From an uncultured Eubacteriales bacterium (GTDB lineage Bacteria; Bacillota; Clostridia; Oscillospirales; Oscillospiraceae): a stretch of 14,635 nucleotides of DNA. Each line of letters starts with the position of its first letter. Position 1 is the stretch's first letter. Made by a program: the position numbers and the translations under genes. Shown here piece after piece: positions 1 to 6,321 of this stretch. The stretch covers positions 1 to 14,635 of the forward strand of contig CABQNH010000042.1 of NCBI GenBank assembly GCA_902465435.1. Direction: 5' to 3'. The notes beneath the pieces were generated by a model. The model was not told the DNA's origin. It made no database searches and was given only the letters and a program-made list of their open reading frames with translations.

Positions 1-148
1 TAGCTTCCTCTATAGAGTAGCATAGTTTCATGTTTTTGAACAGCTTTTTTAAGCGGATTTTTTTATCCGCTAATTTGTTATGCCCATTTTGCAGAAAAAG
101 TGCATCCCTTGCGGAATGCACTCTTTCGTTATGGGGTTGCATTTGATA

Positions 149-175
149 ACAATGTTGCTAACTTAGTGACATTGT
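149..175. repeat. 27-base near-perfect palindrome
   Basis: The arms ACAATGT (149-155) and ACATTGT (169-175) are followed inwards by TG/TG and then CTAA/TTAG around a single central C at 162. As RNA, the TG/TG positions form two G-U wobbles, giving a 12-bp stem with a 3-base loop. As DNA it resembles a dimeric protein-binding site. Its role is unknown. Confidence 0.6.
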
Positions 176-215
176 CCTCAGGACGGCCCCACTTCTTTTC
201 GACAAATTACATAAA

Positions 216-247
216 GCGCGCCGTCGACCCTACTGTCGACGGCGCGC
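216..247. terminator. 13-bp perfect hairpin, terminator-like on the minus strand
   Basis: Arms 216-228 and 235-247 are perfectly complementary with a 6-base loop. Read on the minus strand the stem is followed by TTTATG, so it could be a weak intrinsic terminator for the leftward operon, 158 bases beyond the acetyltransferase stop. The very GC-rich stem with central GTCGAC motifs and the short U-run make a terminator assignment only moderately likely. It could equally be part of a repeat element. Confidence 0.4.
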
Positions 248-366
248 GCTTGATTGCAGAAAAGAAAAGGTAGACAACATGGTGGTTTTCCATGTGTCCG
301 CCTTTCTCTTACAACTTCACACTGCCGGTGGTTATGATTCTTCACCATTGTACCGCAAATTTCAAA

Positions 367-384
367 AGCGCCCTATTCCGCGCT
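367..384 (-). terminator. Short weak terminator after the acetyltransferase gene
   Basis: On the minus strand AGCGC (384-380) pairs with GCGCT (371-367) around an 8-base loop and runs into TTTTG. The stem is only 5 bp, so the strength is doubtful. It sits 20 bases past the stop codon of the last gene of the leftward operon. Confidence 0.3.
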
Positions 385-404
385 GGGGCTATCGCCAGTT
401 GACG

Positions 405-902
405 CTACTCCCGCAGCAGCGCCTTTCGATAAAAGCAAACGCTGGACATTTCCCCGAATTTCACGGCAACGTCGTATAGCTCGCCCTCTTTGACAAAGCC
501 GTTTTCCTCATGAAACCGGCGGGACGCGTCATTGTCGCTGGTGATGATTGAAACCAGATTCCGAATTCCCCGCGCTGCTGCGGCGTCCTCCAGTGCATGA
601 AGCAGCGCCGTGCCAACATGCGCACGGCGGCAGGCATACTCCACATAAATAGACCGATCGGCCGAACAGCGATATGCGCTGCGCGCATTAAACTCGCTGA
701 GATGGGCAAACCCGACCACCGCATCCTGCGCATCCCGGGCAACTAGGAACGGATAATTCTGCACAATCGCTTCCGCGCGCGCCTCATACTGCGCCGGTGT
801 CAAGGGCTGCTCTTCCAGCGAAATGCAGGTATTCTCCACATAATAGTTATAAAGTCTCCGGCAAGCGTCTATATCCTGCCGCTGCAATTGTGTAATTCTC
901 AT
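405..902 (-). CDS. GNAT-family N-acetyltransferase (phosphinothricin-acetyltransferase-like)
   Basis: A 165-residue cytosolic acetyltransferase expected to move acetyl from acetyl-CoA to an amine. The start is the ATG at 902, chosen over an upstream in-frame start at 932 because it has an AGAGG ribosome site about 7 bases before it. The protein shows the phosphinothricin/methionine-sulfoximine acetyltransferase pattern: an early Y-N-x-Y segment, a strand ending in the acetyl-CoA loop R-R-A-H-V-G-T-A, then S-D-N-D-A-S-x-x-F-H and G-F-V-x-E-G, and a late V-K-F-G-x-M segment. In the usual Q/R-x-x-G-x-G/A motif the first glycine is replaced by histidine. It is the last gene of the leftward operon, 14 bases after the GerMN lipoprotein stop. 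The family call is firm; the substrate is unknown, and nothing shows herbicide resistance. Confidence 0.87.
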   Translation of the reverse strand: MRITQLQRQDIDACRRLYNYYVENTCISLEEQPLTPAQYEARAEAIVQNYPFLVARDAQDAVVGFAHLSEFNARSAYRCSADRSIYVEYACRRAHVGTALLHALEDAAAARGIRNLVSIITSDNDASRRFHEENGFVKEGELYDVAVKFGEMSSVCFYRKALLRE

Positions 903-916
903 GGGTTTCCTCTTTC

Positions 917-1819
917 TTATTCTGAAAACCAATCCGCGGATGGCATCAGCGGCTCATCCGACGCAAACCCGTAGGCCGACAGCCCCTTCCCCGCGACGGT
1001 GATCCGCACAGCGTACACGCCATCCAATGCGCAGAGCGTCGCCACGACGGCGCGCACAGCGGCTTCCCGCGCGGCCGCTTCCACATCGTCCGACATTAGT
1101 GCTTCCGAGTAGTCCGCTGTGCAGACGCCTTCGGCAAGAGAAACCGAGAGAAGCGTCGCCGCCTCCGGCAAAACGGGAAGCAACCCGTCCTGCGTCGGCT
1201 CCTTCTGCAGTGCGTCAAGCGCATATTGCGGCATCGCCTTCGCCTGCAGGCCGGTCACACTTTGTCGCTGCGCCTGCAAAAGGCCGGTTTCGCTGTCCAT
1301 ATAGTAAAGCACAAGCTCCCGCGTTTCGACATTCAGCACGGAATCCCGCAATACGATATCCTGCCGGAACACGGTAGCGCTCTGCTCTGCCCCCTGAACG
1401 GTAATGCTGACCGCCTGCAGGCCATCAAGCGCAAAGAGCGTCTTCGCCGCGCAGGCAAACGCCAATGTTCGGTCAAGCCCTTCCAGCGTCGCAGCCTCGC
1501 GGCTGATCATCAGATACCCCACGGAGCGGTAAGTATAAAAATCAAGCGGCTGCGTTCCCTCCGGGAACGGCGAGCGCAGCGCCGCATCCTCCGGCCCGGC
1601 AAAGTAATCCCGCAGCCAGTCCATCGGCGGTGTCTGCGCGGGATCTATGTCGCGCTGCTCGGCGCAAATCACACCGTCGTCCCCCTGCTGCGTCCTGCTG
1701 CGGCAGTAGAAAAAGGAAAAGGGATGCTCCGGCTCCGGGCGAATCGCCGCCTTTCTGCAGGCGCTCCCCAGCAGCAGGAGCGCCAGAAGCAGCAGCACAA
1801 CGCGTCTATTCCTCCTCAT
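917..1819 (-). CDS. GerMN-domain lipoprotein (GerM/LpqB-like)
   Basis: A predicted extracytoplasmic lipoprotein of 300 residues. The start is the ATG at 1819, preceded by GGAGG six bases upstream. That site lies inside the end of the sensor-kinase gene, and the two genes overlap by 14 bases, suggesting translational coupling. A basic N-terminus, a leucine-rich segment and L-G-S-A-C give a lipid-attachment cysteine at residue 21. Two GerMN-like domains follow, at about residues 35-150 and 170-285. The first has the typical Y-F-A-G-P ... P-F-P-E-G-T pattern, and each ends in a core like L-x-A-L-D-G-x-x-A-V-x-I-T-V. In Bacillus, GerM acts in sporulation and germination; in actinobacteria the GerMN protein LpqB modulates the MtrB kinase. 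Position directly after a kinase gene makes a signalling role plausible here, but that is inference. Confidence 0.8.
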   Translation of the reverse strand: MRRNRRVVLLLLALLLLGSACRKAAIRPEPEHPFSFFYCRSRTQQGDDGVICAEQRDIDPAQTPPMDWLRDYFAGPEDAALRSPFPEGTQPLDFYTYRSVGYLMISREAATLEGLDRTLAFACAAKTLFALDGLQAVSITVQGAEQSATVFRQDIVLRDSVLNVETRELVLYYMDSETGLLQAQRQSVTGLQAKAMPQYALDALQKEPTQDGLLPVLPEAATLLSVSLAEGVCTADYSEALMSDDVEAAAREAAVRAVVATLCALDGVYAVRITVAGKGLSAYGFASDEPLMPSADWFSE

Positions 1820-3191
1820 GCGCGTCCTCCTCAAACTCTACAAGCGGGAAGCAGACGCAAAAGCTGGTTCCGCCGTTTTCCCGCGCCGACACGCGAATCG
1901 TACCGTAGTTTCGCGTAACCATATCATGCACAATGGAAAGTCCAAGGCCGGAGCCGCCCGCGCGCCGCGACCGCGCCTTATCCACGCGATAGAAGCGCTC
2001 AAAAATATGCTCCATTGCCTCCTGTGGAATTCCGATTCCGTCGTCCTCGACCAGGATCTGTACCTCTTCCTTCTGCTTCCGAACATACAGCCCGATCCAG
2101 CCGTCCTCGCGGTTATATTTAATCGCATTTTCCAGCAAATTGAACACGATTTGATAGAGATCGTCCTCCACCGTCAGGAGCGTGCAGCCCGAATCGAATG
2201 CACTTTCGATCGTAATGCGATGCAGCGCAGCCTGCGGCTCCAGCATTCGCTGCACCTTGGCCGCGACCTCCATGGCGTCAACAATTTCCAGTTCATCCTC
2301 CTGACCGGCATCCATCTTCGTCAGCTCTAGCAGCTTTTCCGACAGGCGCGTCAGGCGATCCGCCTCCGCGCCGATGTCGCCGACAAACTCGCGCACGGTA
2401 TCCATATCCATTTCATTCTGCAAAATGGAATCCGAGAGCAGCTTAATGGAGGCAAGCGGCGTTTTCAGCTCATGAGAAGCGTCGGAGACAAAGCGCCGCT
2501 TCAGCTCCTCCGAACGCTGCAGACGATCGGCCAGCTCGTTGAACTCGCTTGCAAGCTTTTCGACCTCGTCATGGCCGCGGATCTTGATCTTATAAGAATA
2601 GTCGCCCTTTCGCATAATCTTAACAGACTCAACGATCCTGCGCATTCTGCGGGAGAACGTCACGGCAATCAGCAGCGAGAACAGCACGATCGCACCCTCC
2701 AGTACGGCGGAAATGCGCAGAATATTCGTTTGCAATCCGGATACCAGCGCGCCCTGATCCGTGTCGTATTCGATCAGGTATACCGCGCCGGTCAGTGTGC
2801 CGCGATGGTAAATCGGCATAGCCTGCCGGCTGACAAGCACGTCGTCCGCATAGCTGCTGTAGAACACATCGTTGCCGCGAAGAGCCTGCACGATCTCCGG
2901 AAACAGAAGATACCGCCCGGTCTGCGCATTGACCGTCAGCGAATCGTAAACGGCGCAGCCCTCGGCGTTGGAGACGACGACACGCGTCGTATGCAGGTCG
3001 CGCAGCGTGCGGATCGTCTGCTTCACATAGTCCTCCGTCAGCGTCTCCGCCTCCGACAGCGACGAAACGATCAGCTGCGCCTTGTCCTGCATGGAATTGT
3101 GCTGCGCGCGGAAGACCAGATCCCGCGTTGTCTGGGCAGAGTAGGTATTCAAAAACAGAAGCGCCAGCGCCGTGATCAGGACGTACGCCAC
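1806..3191 (-). CDS. Sensor histidine kinase (HAMP, HisKA, HATPase_c)
   Basis: Membrane sensor kinase expected to phosphorylate the response regulator encoded just upstream. Counted from the GTG at 3191 (461 residues): first membrane segment about 2-18, extracytoplasmic sensor domain about 19-157, second membrane segment about 158-180, HAMP about 181-233. The phosphorylated histidine is H240 in S-H-E-L-K-T-P; the ATP domain has N355, D-D-G-I-G-I-P (383-389), E-R-F-Y-R (398-402) and G-G-S-G-L-G-L (412-418). All catalytic motifs are intact. The start is uncertain: the GTG has no ribosome site and begins inside the first membrane helix. The frame stays open upstream past the regulator stop and would add a basic stretch (K-H-K ... 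R-P ... L-R-Y) typical of a true kinase N-terminus. The stop overlaps the next gene by 14 bases. Confidence 0.92.
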   Translation of the reverse strand: MAYVLITALALLFLNTYSAQTTRDLVFRAQHNSMQDKAQLIVSSLSEAETLTEDYVKQTIRTLRDLHTTRVVVSNAEGCAVYDSLTVNAQTGRYLLFPEIVQALRGNDVFYSSYADDVLVSRQAMPIYHRGTLTGAVYLIEYDTDQGALVSGLQTNILRISAVLEGAIVLFSLLIAVTFSRRMRRIVESVKIMRKGDYSYKIKIRGHDEVEKLASEFNELADRLQRSEELKRRFVSDASHELKTPLASIKLLSDSILQNEMDMDTVREFVGDIGAEADRLTRLSEKLLELTKMDAGQEDELEIVDAMEVAAKVQRMLEPQAALHRITIESAFDSGCTLLTVEDDLYQIVFNLLENAIKYNREDGWIGLYVRKQKEEVQILVEDDGIGIPQEAMEHIFERFYRVDKARSRRAGGSGLGLSIVHDMVTRNYGTIRVSARENGGTSFCVCFPLVEFEEDAHEEE

Positions 3192-3237
3192 CGCATAGCG
3201 GAGCTGAGAGCTGCTCGGACGGAGGGGCAGCCGAATT

Positions 3238-3912
3238 TTATGCTTTGAAATAGTACCCGACCCCCCACTTTGTCATGATATACTCCGGCTCCGCCGGGTT
3301 CGTCTCCAGCTTTTCCCGAATACGGCGAATATGGACGTCCACGGTGCGAATATCGCTGCGGTATTCGTAGCCCCAGATAATATCTAAAAGATTCTCACGG
3401 GAATAGACACGGTTTGGGTTCTGTATCAGAAGGTCCACCAGATCGTATTCCTTTGCTGTCAGCTCCACGCGCCGCCCGTCCTTATACGCATTGCGCTCCG
3501 CCGTGTCCACCGCGATGCTGCCGGAAACAATGCGGGAATTGTGCATGGCTTCCTTTTTGGTTCTGCGAAGCAGCGCGCGAATCCGCGCCTTCAGCTCCAG
3601 AATGTTAAAGGGCTTCGTAAGGTAATCGTCCGCGCCGTTCTCGAAGCCCATCAGCTTGTCCATATCGTCTGCCTTCGCCGTCAGCATAATAATCGGCACA
3701 TCCGAAAACTCCCGGATTCGCTGGCACGCCTCCATGCCGTCAAGGATCGGCATCATCACATCCAGCACGATCAGGTCAACGTCCGGATCCCGCGCAAGCT
3801 CAACCGCCTCCTGGCCGTCGCTGCCTGTAACGACCTCGTAGCCCTCATTCTGTAAATTGAAGCGGATTCCCTTGACCAGCAGCGCCTCGTCGTCCACGAC
3901 CAGAATCTTCAT
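3238..3912 (-). CDS. OmpR/PhoB-family response regulator (WalR-like)
   Basis: DNA-binding response regulator of 224 residues. The ATG at 3912 follows an AAGGAAGG ribosome site and begins M-K-I-L-V-V-D-D-E; upstream in-frame starts are not supported. The receiver domain (1-115) has acidic residues D7 and D8, phospho-acceptor D51 in L-D-V-M-M-P, T78 and K100. The C-terminal winged-helix domain has E-L-T-A-K-E-Y-D-L, R-T-V-D-V-H-I-R-R-I-R-E-K and ends T-K-W-G-V-G-Y-Y-F, which is close to WalR/VicR and MtrA-type regulators. The locus lacks the yycH, yycI and yycJ genes of a classic walRK operon, so I do not give it that name. It is the first gene of the leftward operon and is followed directly by the kinase. 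Confidence 0.95.
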   Translation of the reverse strand: MKILVVDDEALLVKGIRFNLQNEGYEVVTGSDGQEAVELARDPDVDLIVLDVMMPILDGMEACQRIREFSDVPIIMLTAKADDMDKLMGFENGADDYLTKPFNILELKARIRALLRRTKKEAMHNSRIVSGSIAVDTAERNAYKDGRRVELTAKEYDLVDLLIQNPNRVYSRENLLDIIWGYEYRSDIRTVDVHIRRIREKLETNPAEPEYIMTKWGVGYYFKA

Positions 3913-3953
3913 GGCAACCTTCCTTTCTCCGCAGCCTTTGCTGCAAACCTGCG

Positions 3954-3981
3954 TTGACATCATTTTAAAATATGCTATAAT
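3954..3981 (+). promoter_or_regulatory. SigA-type promoter for the carboxypeptidase operon
   Basis: Perfect -35 TTGACA (3954-3959) and perfect -10 TATAAT (3976-3981) are separated by 16 bases. Transcription would start near 3988, giving a leader of about 67 bases before the ATG at 4055. It faces the leftward promoter at 3997-4026, so the two start sites nearly coincide. Confidence 0.87.
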
Positions 3982-3996
3982 TCTATATATAATGAG

Positions 3997-4026
3997 ATTA
4001 TACCACACAATGTCTTTCAGCCGCAA
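3997..4026 (-). promoter_or_regulatory. Extended -10 promoter for the two-component operon
   Basis: On the minus strand TATAAT (4002-3997) is preceded by TGG, giving a TG-N extended -10 element. The best -35 is TTGCGG (4026-4021), 18 bases upstream and only half-matching. The start would fall near 3990, with a leader of about 78 bases before the regulator ATG at 3912. Confidence 0.65.
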
Positions 4027-4054
4027 CGACAATCCGCGGCATTTGGAGGAGAAT

Positions 4055-5530
4055 ATGAAAAAAAATCGTCTTCTGTCCCTGCTCCTGTCTCTTGCCCTGC
4101 TGCTCTCTGCCGCTGTGCAGACGGCCGCGGCGGAGCCTTCCCCGGCGGAGAGTACTTCGGCTACCGCATCGGCGGAAACTGAGCCGTCCGCATCCTCAGC
4201 TGCGGAGTCGGAGCCGTCGTATCACGCGCTGCCCACGCCGACAGAGCTAAACGTTACCTCGGATTATTCCGTAAAGGCCGAGGCTGCCCTGCTTCTTGAA
4301 ATGAACAGCAACACCGTGCTGTATTCTCTGAATCCGGATGAGCAGGTTTATCCCGCAAGCCTGACAAAAATCATGACCTGCCTGCTTGCCATTGAGCACG
4401 GCGATCTGGATGCGACCGTCACCGTCTCCGGCAACGCTTTTTTTGATCTGGACGTAGCCGGGAGCAATGTCGGCCTGCAGACCGGAGAGCAGCTCACCCT
4501 GCGGGAGCTGCTGTACTGCGCGCTGGTCGCCTCCGCGAACGAGGCCTGCAACGTCATTGCCGAATATATCGCAGGCGACGTTCCCTCCTTCGTTCAAATG
4601 ATGAACGAGGAAGCAGCCGCGCTCGGCTGCACCGGAACGCACTTTGCAAACGCGCACGGTCTGCACGAATCCGACCACTATACGACCGCACGCGATCTGT
4701 GCACGATTGCACGCCGCGCATGGCAAAACGAAACCTTCCGCGAAATCTGTACAACGACCGTCCATACCGTACCGCCGACCAATCTATCGGATGAGCGTGT
4801 GCTGGCGACCACGAACTATCTGGTCAGCACCGCTACAACAGACAGCTATTACTACAGCAAGGCCTCCGGCATAAAAACCGGCTACACAAGCAAGGCGGGG
4901 CGCTGCCTCATCTCCACGGCAGACGACGGCAAGCTTTCGCTTTTGAGCGTAGTGCTCGGCGCGCAAACCTCAGAGGATGAGAACGGCCTCCCGGTCTATG
5001 AAAGCTTCACCGAAACCAAAAAGCTTTTTGAATACGGCTTTAACAATTTTGCCTACACCAAAATCCTTTCTGTGAATTCCCCGCTTGCGCAGGTGCCGGT
5101 CGCACTTTCCGCAAAAGCGCCCTCCGTCGTGATCAAGCCGGCCTCGGACGTTTACGCAATGCTTCCCAAGGAGTTTGACGCCTCGCTCCTGCAGACGGAA
5201 TACAAGCTGGACGCGCAGGGTGGCCTGCAAGCGCCGCTTGCCGCAGAGCAGCGCGTCGGCAGCGTCGTCGTTACCTTCAACGGCAAGGAGATCGGTTCGA
5301 CCTCCGTCGTAACGCTGACCGCCGTCGAACGCTCTGAGCTGCAATATACCGTGAAAAAGACCAGGGGCTTTTTCTCCCGTTTCTGGTGGATCTTCCTCTT
5401 CGTACTGGTCGGATTCATCCTGCTCATGAGCATCCGTATTCACAACGTCCGAACGGCCCGCCGTGCCCGCCGTAGGCGAAACCAGCAGCGCAGGCCGAAT
5501 TTCCAGCAGAACAAACAGGGTAAGGAGTGA
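4055..5530 (+). CDS. D-alanyl-D-alanine carboxypeptidase (DacF/PBP5-like, peptidase S11)
   Basis: Exported 491-residue penicillin-binding protein expected to remove the terminal D-Ala from peptidoglycan pentapeptides. The ATG at 4055 follows GGAGGA five bases upstream. Domain order: signal peptide (1-26), a low-complexity Ser/Ala/Glu/Pro linker (27-60), catalytic domain with S-L-T-K (S102, K105), S-A-N (160-162) and K-T-G (274-276), a PBP5_C-like beta domain (about 335-425), a transmembrane helix (about 443-460) and a 30-residue tail rich in Arg and Gln. The three catalytic motifs are intact. Many PBP5 relatives attach by an amphipathic C-terminal helix; here it is a full membrane span with a basic cytoplasmic tail. 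The gene shares its promoter region with the leftward two-component operon. The stop overlaps the ribosome site of the next gene. Whether it is a sporulation DacF or a vegetative enzyme cannot be told. Confidence 0.93.
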   Translation: MKKNRLLSLLLSLALLLSAAVQTAAAEPSPAESTSATASAETEPSASSAAESEPSYHALPTPTELNVTSDYSVKAEAALLLEMNSNTVLYSLNPDEQVYPASLTKIMTCLLAIEHGDLDATVTVSGNAFFDLDVAGSNVGLQTGEQLTLRELLYCALVASANEACNVIAEYIAGDVPSFVQMMNEEAAALGCTGTHFANAHGLHESDHYTTARDLCTIARRAWQNETFREICTTTVHTVPPTNLSDERVLATTNYLVSTATTDSYYYSKASGIKTGYTSKAGRCLISTADDGKLSLLSVVLGAQTSEDENGLPVYESFTETKKLFEYGFNNFAYTKILSVNSPLAQVPVALSAKAPSVVIKPASDVYAMLPKEFDASLLQTEYKLDAQGGLQAPLAAEQRVGSVVVTFNGKEIGSTSVVTLTAVERSELQYTVKKTRGFFSRFWWIFLFVLVGFILLMSIRIHNVRTARRARRRRNQQRRPNFQQNKQGKE

Positions 5531-5535
5531 TTTCC

Positions 5536-6096
5536 ATGGATTGGGCCGAGTTAGAGTCCCGCTGCCAAAAATGTACCGGCTGCGCACTTTGCGAAACGCG
5601 GCATCACGTCGTATTCGGCGTGGGTAATCGGCAAGCAGAGGTCATGTTTATCGGAGAAGGCCCCGGCCAGCAGGAGGATTTGCAGGGCGAACCGTTTGTC
5701 GGCGCGGCCGGTCAGCTTTTGGACGAAATGCTCTCCATCATTGATTTGGGTCGGCACAATTGCTATATTGCCAATATCGTTAAGTGCCGTCCTCCTCAGA
5801 ATCGCGACCCGTTTCAAACAGAGCAGGACGCCTGCTATCCGTGGCTGCAGGAGCAAATCGCATTGATCGCACCAAAAATCATTGTTTGCCTCGGCCGCAT
5901 CGCCGCCATGCGCTTGATCCGCGAAAATTTCCGGATCACACGGGAGCACGGGCAGTGGTTCCGCGTCGGGGATGCCGACGTCATGGCGATGTACCACCCC
6001 TCCGCTCTGCTGCGCGACGAAAGCAAGCGTCCGGAAACCTTTGCGGATCTTCTTCGCCTGCGCGAAAAGGTCAGAGAGCGCTGCCTGTGGACCTGA
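5536..6096 (+). CDS. Family-4 (UDGa-type) uracil-DNA glycosylase, iron-sulfur
   Basis: Base-excision repair enzyme of 186 residues that removes uracil from DNA. The ATG at 5536 is preceded by AAGGAG, which overlaps the carboxypeptidase stop codon; an in-frame GTG at 5527 lies inside that site and is less likely. The [4Fe-4S] ligands are visible as C13-x2-C16, C84 and C100, matching the spacing in Thermus UDGa. The active-site motif G-E-G-P-G-Q-Q-E-D (40-48) with G-E-P-F-V-G-A-A-G follows, then K-C-R-P-P-Q-N-R (83-90) and the late motif Y-H-P-S-A-L-L-R. Length fits the family. It appears co-transcribed and translationally coupled with the carboxypeptidase, although no functional link between the two is known. 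Confidence 0.95.
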   Translation: MDWAELESRCQKCTGCALCETRHHVVFGVGNRQAEVMFIGEGPGQQEDLQGEPFVGAAGQLLDEMLSIIDLGRHNCYIANIVKCRPPQNRDPFQTEQDACYPWLQEQIALIAPKIIVCLGRIAAMRLIRENFRITREHGQWFRVGDADVMAMYHPSALLRDESKRPETFADLLRLREKVRERCLWT

Positions 6097-6260
6097 AAAC
6101 GCGCTGCGCTGGTAGCTTCCCGCCATGTTGGGAGCATCCATTACAAAGTCTCCCGCGTCAATTCGCCGCCTACTGCGCACGTGGACTTCGGATGGATTTC
6201 CCGCCGAGGACAGCAAAAGATTTCCCATAAAGCAAATATCCCGATCCTTCCGATTGCAAA

Positions 6261-6299
6261 AATGCCGGAGGCCGCAAATCCATGCGAGCCTCCGGCATT
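6261..6299 (-). terminator. Intrinsic terminator between convergent genes
   Basis: A 12-bp perfect stem (6261-6272 with 6288-6299) has a 15-base loop. On the minus strand it ends in GGCATTTTTGC, a clear U-run, so it terminates the exonuclease gene that ends at 6322. On the plus strand the U-run is weak, but it may also stop the glycosylase transcript. I see no gene in 6097-6321. Confidence 0.8.
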
Positions 6300-6321
6300 G
6301 CAATATTCCAATCCGCGGCAG

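Larger units (their letters stand above)
1..404. other. Gene-poor, hairpin-rich region (possible repeat or mobile-element remnant)
   Basis: I see no convincing protein-coding gene here. The stretch carries five inverted repeats in a row: 52-58/65-71, 101-108/113-120 (one mismatch), 149-175 (near-perfect palindrome), 216-228/235-247 (13-bp perfect stem) and 273-282/290-298 (one bulged base). The first 170 bases are AT-richer than the neighbouring genes. At 320-333 there is a 14-base stretch whose reverse complement also occurs at 14584-14597. The density of palindromes suggests an old mobile-element end, a dispersed repeat or a cluster of terminators downstream of the leftward operon. Which of these it is cannot be decided from one copy. 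Confidence 0.5.

Noticed and set aside
178..348. Minus-strand 56-codon open frame
   Set aside because: No ribosome site, its sequence passes through the 13-bp hairpin, and composition looks non-coding; kept only as part of the repeat-like region.
279..479. Plus-strand open frame of 66 codons near the left end
   Set aside because: It starts inside a hairpin, has no family resemblance, and its 3' part is antisense to the acetyltransferase gene.
1806..3912. Naming the regulator and kinase walR and walK
   Set aside because: The regulator is similar, but the kinase has no evident PAS domain and the usual yycH, yycI and yycJ neighbours are absent.
3913..4054. WalR-type binding site (two TGTAAT-like repeats, 5-base spacing)
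   Set aside because: No such pair is present on either strand between the two operons, so autoregulation cannot be argued from sequence.
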